Positions 7,179-13,993 of a stretch of DNA of 21,924 nucleotides are shown here, one piece after another; positions within the stretch are counted from its first letter, which is position 1; every line of letters begins with the position of its first letter. Where the stretch lies: assembly GCA_009746045.1 (NCBI GenBank), contig RPFO01000925.1, positions 1-21,924 on the forward strand. Direction: 5' to 3'. This DNA is from Mesostigma viride (Eukaryota > Streptophyta > Mesostigmatophyceae > Mesostigmatales > Mesostigmataceae). The position numbers were made by a program, and so were the translations under genes. The notes below the pieces were generated by a model, which ran no database searches, was not told where the DNA came from, and worked only from the letters and a program-made list of their open reading frames with translations.

Positions 7179-8015
7179 ATGTTCCGGCAATCTCTTCGAT
7201 GCGGATTTCGGAACACGAGAAACGGCGCGGATGAGAAGACGTGCATCAAAGGAAGGCAACTGCGGTTGTACGGACGATACAAATCCGAGACCTTCGACCC
7301 CACCGGGCCCGTGAAAACGGTCGCGACGACTGAAAACGCGCACTGCGGGACCACGAAGTCTCGAAATCTCGGAACGTACGAACAGTGCGCTAAGAAGGGG
7401 CAGCTCCGTCTATGGGGTCTCTACACGAAGGAGGATGTAGACCGGGCGCGAAAACGGGCCGGGGTGACCCGCGCCGCGACACAAGAGGTTCCCTTGCCCC
7501 CCGCGCGGAAAAAACGAACGAGAAAACCACGCAGGACGTTGGCGGAGGAAGAGGCCTCGGCGGCGCTCCTGATGCTCCAAAAGGCGGAAGAACGCAAGAG
7601 GCAGGTCAAAGAGAGGGAGGAGCGGGCGAAGATGCGAGACACCGCCAAGATTTTTGAGGCGGCGCCGCTAGACCCCCCTCCTCGCACGAAAAGGTCCGCG
7701 GATCGGATTACCAGACCATTCTCCGAGTATAACAACCCTCCGTCCAAGCTTTTCTCGGTTACGACCCAAAGAACCTCCGCAGGTCCGTCCGTAGGTCCGT
7801 CCGCAGGTCCGTCCACTTCTGCAAGGAAGACGAGCGCAACACCGACCCCGGCGAAGACGCCCGAAAAGGCTCCTACGCAAACAGCCAAGCCCGCTCAAGC
7901 GGATAAGGGGAAGAGTGTCGAGACCCCCCGGCGGCGAAACCGCCGTCTTCTAAATCCCAGAAAGCACCCACCCCGCTGGCAAAGTATCCTAGTCTTTATG
8001 TACCCGACTCGTTAA
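7179..8015 (+). CDS. Duplicated Cys/KGQLRL-repeat protein; likely N-terminal part of the OTU gene
   Basis: The frame encodes 278 residues. Residues 8-39 (CGFRNTRNG...CIKGRQLRLYGRY) and about 58-90 (CGTTKSRNLGTYEQCAKKGQ then LRLWGLY) are two copies of a short module, C-G-x(n)-C-x-K-x-G-Q-L-R-L-x-G-x-Y, resembling a small module seen in many giant-virus proteins. A charged helix (about 120-155) and a long Ser/Pro/Thr/Lys linker follow; the linker includes three copies of a 12-base repeat at 7782-7815. At 7924-7929 there is a run of six C. After it this frame turns Arg-rich and stops at 8015, while the minus-one frame opens at 7907 and runs into the OTU domain. The Pro/Ser/Lys linker composition continues in that other frame, so the two parts probably form one gene interrupted by an indel or joined by ribosomal frameshifting. 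Confidence 0.75.
   Translation: MFRQSLRCGFRNTRNGADEKTCIKGRQLRLYGRYKSETFDPTGPVKTVATTENAHCGTTKSRNLGTYEQCAKKGQLRLWGLYTKEDVDRARKRAGVTRAATQEVPLPPARKKRTRKPRRTLAEEEASAALLMLQKAEERKRQVKEREERAKMRDTAKIFEAAPLDPPPRTKRSADRITRPFSEYNNPPSKLFSVTTQRTSAGPSVGPSAGPSTSARKTSATPTPAKTPEKAPTQTAKPAQADKGKSVETPRRRNRRLLNPRKHPPRWQSILVFMYPTR
7782..7815 (+). repeat. 12-base tandem repeat GGTCCGTCCGYA
   Basis: There are two full copies and one partial copy of GGTCCGTCCG[TC]A within the Pro/Ser linker, encoding GPSV/GPSA/GPST steps. Confidence 0.7.
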
Positions 8016-8083
8016 AGACGGATGTGATCAATATAAACCCACACCGATATCCGGACAACCACCCCACTTACCAGTTTAAGATC

Positions 8084-9259
8084 ATGAACAAAATCGACGT
8101 CCCTTTCAAATTCAGTCACAAGTTGTTCGGAATCCACGAGGTCGCGTACCTTCGATCAACGCCGGCCGATGGCAACTGTTTATATCACGCCGTGAATCTC
8201 TGCAAGGCTTGGCGAGAGAGAAATCCGGAAGTGACGTACCAGACGCTCCTCAAATTGGCCACGAAATTACGAGAGGAGGCGCGGTCAAGACTCGATATTC
8301 TGATACGGCACGCCGAAAGGAAATCCGAAAGACATCCGTACATCGAGTACACGGATAGCGCTCTCAACGATACGAAGAAGAGGTTGTCAGGGAACAATTT
8401 CGCGAACAGCGATATTATCGCCTTGCTTGCGGACATTCTCCGTACGGACATCTACGTCATCAGCAGGGTGTTCGACACGTCTCTCAAACGCGACCAGTTT
8501 AGGTTCCAGATTTACGAGTCGCAAGTGGGGGTAGTTCGCGCTTTACGGCCGTTGTTGATATACCACAATGGCAAAAAGCATTACGAGGCTCTTCTTCCTC
8601 GCGATTCTCGTCGTACAAGGGCGGATTATGGGGACCACCCGCTATTAGATCCCAAAGGCGTCTTGATAAACAACTTAAACATCCGGATCGAAAATCACGA
8701 CCCTCCGAATACCGGCATGTATACCCCTCCCTTGGACCCGTACTCGGACGCCCCGTTCCGGTTGGGACGAGTGCCGTATCTCAACGACAAGATCACCCAT
8801 GTTCGCGCGAGTCCGACGGGGAGTTTCTTCACCGCCGTTACCCTCGCCGTCGCCATGACAGACCCGCTGGACACTCTCCACCTGACCGATAACCACTCGA
8901 AACACGATAAGAGATTGAGCGAGGAAGACAAAAAGCTTATGGGGAGGTTGCAGGGGGATGCACAGAGCTATAACTCGATCCAATCGAACGACGGGTTCCT
9001 CCCGAGATTAAAAACCGAACAAGGGATGAAGAGTGTTATCGAAGACATCAAGAACGGGAAGATCACCGACGAAATTATCACCCTCGCGGCCTTCGAGGAG
9101 GGAAGAGAGATCGTAATCTTGACCCGGGTGGGAGGTAATGAACCACACCTCGTGACGAGGCTTTGGGCGAGATTGTACCCCACGAACAATATAGGGTTCA
9201 AACGCATTTATCTGTACAAAGGCCACGGAGGTATCTACGAGCCGCTCAGGTACGAGTGA
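8084..9259 (+). CDS. OTU-family cysteine protease (deubiquitinase-like) with a second degenerate OTU domain
   Basis: Numbering is from the first in-frame ATG (8084); the frame is open back to 7907 without an ATG. Domain one has the OTU catalytic block ADGNCLYHAV, with D29 and nucleophile C32 (codon 8177-8179), and the C-terminal histidine block KKHYEALLP, with H166. OTU proteases cleave ubiquitin or ubiquitin-like chains, and viruses use them to counter host signalling. Domain two (about residues 245-390) repeats the layout: VRASPTGSFFTAV aligns with YLRSTPADGNCLYHAV, and GHGGIYEPL with GKKHYEALL. There the nucleophile is replaced by Phe and the His position by Ile, so it should be inactive. 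The gene ends 14 bases before the convergent gene. The upstream frame (7179-8015) probably supplies the true N terminus. Confidence 0.85.
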   Translation: MNKIDVPFKFSHKLFGIHEVAYLRSTPADGNCLYHAVNLCKAWRERNPEVTYQTLLKLATKLREEARSRLDILIRHAERKSERHPYIEYTDSALNDTKKRLSGNNFANSDIIALLADILRTDIYVISRVFDTSLKRDQFRFQIYESQVGVVRALRPLLIYHNGKKHYEALLPRDSRRTRADYGDHPLLDPKGVLINNLNIRIENHDPPNTGMYTPPLDPYSDAPFRLGRVPYLNDKITHVRASPTGSFFTAVTLAVAMTDPLDTLHLTDNHSKHDKRLSEEDKKLMGRLQGDAQSYNSIQSNDGFLPRLKTEQGMKSVIEDIKNGKITDEIITLAAFEEGREIVILTRVGGNEPHLVTRLWARLYPTNNIGFKRIYLYKGHGGIYEPLRYE

Positions 9260-9273
9260 TAACAGTTTCCGCC

Positions 9274-10137
9274 TCATTCTCCTCCGTCTTCCTCGTCCTC
9301 TCCTAACGCGGGAAGCCCGTTGAAGTTCGAGTAGCGAAACACGAACGCCTTCCGCCGGGTCGTCGACCCCCTCGTCACCCCGTCCACGATGCGCGACTCT
9401 TTGGACTCGAAGAGCGCCATGCCGATGTTGAAGGGCCCCGCTTCGTGGAGCACCACGTGTTCTTGCGACTCGCCCCCGTTTTTCGCCTGGGCCCTCAGAT
9501 TCGTCATCAGGGCCCCTATTTCGAACTTGGTGTAATTTTTGTGCGGGACGGACTGCCGCCTCGTCCAATAGAACGGCGCGAAATCCGGATTCGGAATCGA
9601 TCCTTCTTCCACCACCCGTGCGAGGGCGAACTTCATGTTCGTGTCGTCGAAGACGGCCAGGAAAGGGCCGATTTGGTACCACTGCCCCGTCTTCCCGTCC
9701 ATTCTCCTGGCGATTTCGGACAAGGGGAGCTTGGTCGGCGGCTCGTCCGACTCCACGACGTCGTTGATAGGACTCGTGGGGTTTGGGACGAGCGAAACCG
9801 AGGTCCAGAGCGGGATTTCCATGGGCGTGTCCACTCGCTGCAGGAGCGCGGCGATCACTTGTTGCTGCTCCTCCTGCTGCCGGATGGCTTCTTCGACCAT
9901 TTCCGGGGTCACAGAGTCAGCGACCACTTGGTCGGTCTTCTTCGCCGACGGGATCAAGTATTCGTTCTTGTCGACGTACGGGTCCATCGGGGTCAGTTGG
10001 GGTTGCTCGTCCGACTCCGGCTCGGAATCCGTTTCCGGTTCGTCCACGGGGCTTTCTCGCGCGACCTTGTACAACAGAAACATGGACGCCGCGGCGGTGG
10101 CGGCGCCGGCTACGGCGAGGGGGGCGTTGACGGGCAT
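9274..10137 (-). CDS. Single-span membrane protein, possible virion protein
   Basis: This is a 287-residue protein starting MPVNAPLAVAG. The ATG at 10135-10137 follows CTTATAAAGCACGC by a few bases; the frame is open further upstream, but that would place the TATA element inside the coding region. Residues 3-24 are hydrophobic and Ala-rich, forming an uncleaved signal anchor. Residues about 28-50 are very acidic and Pro/Ser/Glu-rich. The C-terminal domain (about 140-275) has a mixed alpha/beta look (GQWYQIGPFLAVFDDTNMKF) and an acidic tail. Family is unknown. It is divergent from the DUF5767-like gene, with 100 bases between the start codons. Confidence 0.75.
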   Translation of the reverse strand: MPVNAPLAVAGAATAAASMFLLYKVARESPVDEPETDSEPESDEQPQLTPMDPYVDKNEYLIPSAKKTDQVVADSVTPEMVEEAIRQQEEQQQVIAALLQRVDTPMEIPLWTSVSLVPNPTSPINDVVESDEPPTKLPLSEIARRMDGKTGQWYQIGPFLAVFDDTNMKFALARVVEEGSIPNPDFAPFYWTRRQSVPHKNYTKFEIGALMTNLRAQAKNGGESQEHVVLHEAGPFNIGMALFESKESRIVDGVTRGSTTRRKAFVFRYSNFNGLPALGEDEEDGGE

Positions 10138-10140
10138 GCG

Positions 10141-10152
10141 TGCTTTATAAGG
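10141..10152 (-). promoter_or_regulatory. TATA element close to the ATG (CCTTATAAAGCA)
   Basis: On the minus strand CCTTATAAAGCA lies 3 bases from the ATG at 10137. It shares CTTATAAAGCA with the element at 5012-5022 upstream of the 600-residue gene. Confidence 0.5.
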
Positions 10153-10237
10153 ACTTGCGACATAATTGTTTTCGCGATACCGCACACGTGGCTCGTTTCG
10201 CCGATGCGCAAAGTTTTATGCCTTCTTGTCATAGAGG

Positions 10238-11506
10238 ATGGCGGCCAGGTTCATGGGCATCGACGTCGTGGAGGAAGAAGATGACATCCCCGTTGTGAAA
10301 GGCGGGTACCGCAGACCCCCGCCGCCGGCCGCGAGGAGGCCGCCCGTCGAATCTTCGGGTCCCGGGGACGACATCTTTGACATGCTTGCGAACCCCAAAA
10401 AGGCTCGTTCCCAGTTCGCGCCTCCGGTGAGCACGGATCCGGGCGGTTCGGCGAAAGAAGAGTTTGCCTTTGACGAATTCCCGGACGACGGGGACGACGA
10501 AGACGACATGATGGACGGGTTCGGAATGGAGGACACGATTCATCCGTCCGCGCCGTCGGGTCCGTCTCGAGAGGAATTGTTCAAGGAGAAGACGGACCTG
10601 CTTCACAGGCTCCACCGGCTCAAAGAGAGGGGGTTCGACGTGCCCCAGTTTGACATGCGGTCCGACATCGAGGAGATGCGGTTCGAGTATTCGAAGATCG
10701 AGCGCGCCGCGGAATGCCGCAACGCGGTGAACATGATGAGACAGATCCTCGTTGCCGGAACGAGCGCCGTGCAGTTCTTCAACAACCGGTACGACCCGAT
10801 CGGCTTGAAACTCGACGGGTGGTCGGAAAGCGTCATGGCGAACATCGGGGATTACGACAACGTGTTCGAGCGGTTGTACGACAAGCACAGGGGGAAGGTG
10901 GCGATGGCGCCCGAGGTCGAACTGATCTTGATGGTGGGCGGATCCGCCCTGATGTTCCATATGACGGCATCTTTCACGCGTTCCGGGTTGCCGAGCATGT
11001 CGGAGATCGCCAAGCAGGACCCGGAGCTGATGAAGTCGTTGCTGAAGGTGATGATGAAGAACAGCATGGACCCGTCTCCTTCGTCTCAGCCCGCGCCTCC
11101 CGCTCCCAAGAAGGTGTTCAACGACCCGCCCCCTGCCGCATCCTCCTCCTCGAACGCTCCCAAGGAAGCCTACGTGATGCGTGGGCCCATGATGGGGATG
11201 GGGATGGACATGGGTGGAATGATGGACGGCGCTCGGGCGCGAGCGAGCGCTCCTAGCTTGACTCCGTTGGACCATATCGTTCAGGACACGCTGAGTTCCA
11301 CGGGTCCTTCGAACGCGGTCATCGTCGAGACTTTGGATGGCAAGATGGACGACGAGAGCGTGACGGGGAGCACGATGGGGGATCAGGACGTCCGAACCGT
11401 GCAAGTTGGCGATGCCCCAAAAAGAAAACCAGGGGCGGAAAAAGAAGACCGACGAGTCGGACGTGCAGAAGGTCGTGATGGACTTGTGATTATTTGCGGT
11501 GTATAA
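10238..11506 (+). CDS. Conserved nucleocytovirus protein, DUF5767-like
   Basis: This is a 422-residue protein. Residues 1-105 are disordered, with Pro-rich and Asp/Glu-rich runs. Residues about 108-290 match my memory of a family conserved in large DNA viruses: KTDLLHRLHRLKERGFDVP, then FDMRSDIEEMRFEYSKIE, FFNNRYDPIGLKLDGWSESV, YDNVFERLYDKHRGK, APEVELILMVGGSALMFHMT and DPELMKSLLK. The tail (290-422) is Met/Gly/Pro-rich and low complexity. The family is uncharacterised to my knowledge. The last 30-35 residues in this frame (after about 11410) are Arg-rich, whereas the next frame reads GRKKKTDESDVQKVVMDL before a stop at 11487-11489; an indel near the A-rich run at 11419-11444 is possible. The gene opens a run of five plus-strand genes. 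Confidence 0.85.
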   Translation: MAARFMGIDVVEEEDDIPVVKGGYRRPPPPAARRPPVESSGPGDDIFDMLANPKKARSQFAPPVSTDPGGSAKEEFAFDEFPDDGDDEDDMMDGFGMEDTIHPSAPSGPSREELFKEKTDLLHRLHRLKERGFDVPQFDMRSDIEEMRFEYSKIERAAECRNAVNMMRQILVAGTSAVQFFNNRYDPIGLKLDGWSESVMANIGDYDNVFERLYDKHRGKVAMAPEVELILMVGGSALMFHMTASFTRSGLPSMSEIAKQDPELMKSLLKVMMKNSMDPSPSSQPAPPAPKKVFNDPPPAASSSSNAPKEAYVMRGPMMGMGMDMGGMMDGARARASAPSLTPLDHIVQDTLSSTGPSNAVIVETLDGKMDDESVTGSTMGDQDVRTVQVGDAPKRKPGAEKEDRRVGRAEGRDGLVIICGV

Positions 11507-11514
11507 TATAAAGA

Positions 11515-12771
11515 ATGTCTTCTGTCCAGAATGCAGCTAAAGGCATGAAAGGAGAATGGGTTGCCGTTCTGCTTCTTTTTTTCAGTAGTCTCGCGTTGCA
11601 GTCCTATTTAACATGGAAGACCATTGAGAACAAGCCAGCGCTCACAATGGAGGGGGAGAGTGGAACCTCGACAGACAAACCGAAGCCACGAGCGGAGCCA
11701 AAGACGAGCCCACAGGATTTAGAAAGGATGCGAGATAGCGGTCAAGACTCGATCCGTTACTTGTCCGATCCCGCGATTGCCGCTATGAATGCGGTCAGCA
11801 AGCAAAATGATATCGTAAACTTTTGGGTCCGCAAGATCCAAGAAAGCGCGGCCGTAGACGGAAAGATTACGATCCCTAGCGAAAGAGATATCGCTCTCGA
11901 GTCCCAATTAGGAAGGTGCGACGAGTACCGCCCGTGCGACCGAAAAGTGGTCGAAATCCGCAAGGGTATCATCGAGAAACTCGTGGATGACGCCAAACCG
12001 AAGTCGCTTAAAGAGGCAATGAGTTATTGGACATTCAAGATGTCTCTCGGCGCCCCGGTGCCTTCCAAAGAACAGATCCTCGCGAAGGGGATAGGCGAGC
12101 ACCCGTGTTTACAAGCCCCCGATAAGTGCGATAAAGAGATGGAAGCAATGGTGAAATATTTAGAAACCTTGCGCAAAGACAAGGTTTTCCGCGCGAAATC
12201 TCAATACAACATGTATGAAACACAGTTACGAGCGTCGTTTCAAAAAGAGTTGGAAAACGCGTCCAAACTCAAGACGCAAGGGATGGGGGGGAATAGCGCG
12301 TTTTATGTTGCGTGCCACGGGTCGAAAACCGACCCGTTGGATTGCCACTTCGAGTACGACGAATTGTGCAGGAAGGCGAGGATGTCAGGAGTGGATTGTG
12401 ACGCAAACTCAAAAGCGTTGGAAAACGCGATCAAGAAAGAGCTCGGCCTTCCAACCGTATCGATATCCCCGGGAGAACAGAGGGTCCCTGGTGTACTAGA
12501 ACCTGGCGGTGACGTGTACAAGCAGTGGTACTCGATCCCGCGTGAGAATAATACGGATCGATCGATTCCAGACGTTCTTAAGGCGGCTCTTGACATCGAA
12601 AAGGCGTCCGTACCCGAAACCATCCAGAAGGAACCGGAGGACGGATCGGTGGTTCGTAAGAACGAACCGCCGCCTACATATTACCTTTTGGGGGACGCTG
12701 AGGAGGAGGCTCTCGGGTATATATCCAACAACCTCTACCTCAACACCAAACTGCTCGAGGTCGTGTCTTGA
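11515..12771 (+). CDS. N-terminally anchored protein with paired cysteines
   Basis: The 418-residue protein has a hydrophobic anchor at about residues 15-32 (VAVLLLFFSSLALQSYLTW) and a polar, charged ectodomain. Cysteines occur in short-spaced pairs (CDEYRPC, CLQAPDKC, and C-x10-C followed by CRKARMSGVDC), suggesting disulfide bonds and a location in the lumen, virion interior or virion surface. No family is recognised. It begins 8 bases after the previous stop. The intervening sequence, GTATAATATAAAG, is AT-rich and may itself act as a promoter overlapping the previous stop codon. Confidence 0.8.
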   Translation: MSSVQNAAKGMKGEWVAVLLLFFSSLALQSYLTWKTIENKPALTMEGESGTSTDKPKPRAEPKTSPQDLERMRDSGQDSIRYLSDPAIAAMNAVSKQNDIVNFWVRKIQESAAVDGKITIPSERDIALESQLGRCDEYRPCDRKVVEIRKGIIEKLVDDAKPKSLKEAMSYWTFKMSLGAPVPSKEQILAKGIGEHPCLQAPDKCDKEMEAMVKYLETLRKDKVFRAKSQYNMYETQLRASFQKELENASKLKTQGMGGNSAFYVACHGSKTDPLDCHFEYDELCRKARMSGVDCDANSKALENAIKKELGLPTVSISPGEQRVPGVLEPGGDVYKQWYSIPRENNTDRSIPDVLKAALDIEKASVPETIQKEPEDGSVVRKNEPPPTYYLLGDAEEEALGYISNNLYLNTKLLEVVS

Positions 12772-12784
12772 AACCTTGGCGGCC

Positions 12785-13951
12785 ATGGAGTCTCCTCTGG
12801 GCTACTTCGAAAAGCTGCCGGTGGAGTTGAGAGCCGATATCATGGAGAAGATCGCCGACGTGGGGTATGGAGACGCCGCCCTTTTCGGCATGGCGTCTAA
12901 ATCCATGATGTCCGAGATGTGGCCCGTCCTGCGATCGAGGATGTTCAAGTGCTCGGCGCGCTTGGACAATTTAATCCTCGACGAGTGGAAAGGCTCGTAC
13001 TCGTTCAAGGACAAGACCGCCGTCCGGCTCATCATTTACGACGCCGAGAACAAGAATCTCGGCCTTTTCGGTGTCACGTGGGACCTGGGAAACGTCGACA
13101 CTCGGTTTCCAGACGACCTGAGTCGCATCCTCCTCGACTGGAGAGCCGTCGTCCCTTTTCTGAGGAACCGCCCCGGCATCGATGTCCTCATTTTCGACTC
13201 CGCGTGCGCACAGAGGCCGGGTCAGGGGACGTTTTACTTCGAATACGCGGTTTTGTTGGCCCTCGCGCACGTCAAGCGGTGGATCGGGGCGTACAAGTGC
13301 GACACGATGATCGTGTTCCCCGACCGGAAGGCGAGGTTCGCCGCCTTCAACATCCCACGACCGCCGAGAGAGTGTTTCTCCACTCCTTTCAGCCGTTTGA
13401 TGATGGCCAACAACAACCGTTTTCTCCCGGGTGGCGCGAAGGTGCTCGTGTGGGGCACGGGGGTCCAGGCTCCGATCGCACTCGAAGAGCTCGATCCGAC
13501 CAAAAAGCTCGTGTTCGACGTTCCTCCAGGCACGATGTTGCAGGTTGACGGCAAGTCCTTTCCTTTCGTCGAGAACCGCCTGCCGCGCGAAAACCAGCGC
13601 GACATCGTCGTGTGCAATACGGACCCGGATCACACGGTCCACGTGCGAGACGGCTCGCGGTTCGGCAACATGCTTTTTGTGGGCGTGGGGGTTTTCGTCC
13701 TGCCCGTCGGGAGGTCGTATCACTTCACGGAGGTGAATTCGACGGGAGACGATCATCGAGCCATGGCCGTGTTTAACGGGAACCAGAACCAGGGAAGGGG
13801 GACGACGATCGTCACCTGGGGTGATATGGCTGACATCACGTTGGCTTCTGACTTTGTGGACACGCTCGACAACATCGCGATTCGCGCGCCTTCGGACGCC
13901 GATAAGGGGCAGTTCTTGAAGAACTACCTAGTGGTCACGAAATCCTCTTGA
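12785..13951 (+). CDS. F-box-like protein
   Basis: This is a 388-residue protein starting at the ATG in GCGGCCATGGAG. The frame is open upstream into the preceding gene, but that part is only a shadow of it. Residues 7-50 (YFEKLPVELRADIMEKIADV, then a small-residue helix and a WPVLRSRMF motif) fit the pattern of an F-box: LP-x-EL-x3-I-x2-I followed by a second helix. The remainder looks like a mixed alpha/beta substrate-binding or jelly-roll-like region (residues about 220-350 are beta-rich). F-box proteins recruit targets to SCF ubiquitin ligases; this role is inferred from the short motif only. The gene is 13 bases downstream of its neighbour, consistent with one transcriptional cluster. 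Confidence 0.75.
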   Translation: MESPLGYFEKLPVELRADIMEKIADVGYGDAALFGMASKSMMSEMWPVLRSRMFKCSARLDNLILDEWKGSYSFKDKTAVRLIIYDAENKNLGLFGVTWDLGNVDTRFPDDLSRILLDWRAVVPFLRNRPGIDVLIFDSACAQRPGQGTFYFEYAVLLALAHVKRWIGAYKCDTMIVFPDRKARFAAFNIPRPPRECFSTPFSRLMMANNNRFLPGGAKVLVWGTGVQAPIALEELDPTKKLVFDVPPGTMLQVDGKSFPFVENRLPRENQRDIVVCNTDPDHTVHVRDGSRFGNMLFVGVGVFVLPVGRSYHFTEVNSTGDDHRAMAVFNGNQNQGRGTTIVTWGDMADITLASDFVDTLDNIAIRAPSDADKGQFLKNYLVVTKSS

Positions 13952-13993
13952 CTTGTATAAATTTTTTCTAAAGTAATGGTATTACCCTAATCG

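Noticed and set aside
10229-11404. Long minus-strand frame (391 codons) opposite the DUF5767-like gene
   Set aside because: Its His/Arg-rich composition is typical of an antisense shadow, while the plus strand has a recognisable conserved protein.
12509-12784. N-terminal extension of the F-box-like gene into the preceding gene
   Set aside because: The extension is an Arg/Thr/Ser-rich shadow of the membrane protein's frame; the ATG at 12785 gives a good start and starts the F-box-like motif at residue 7.
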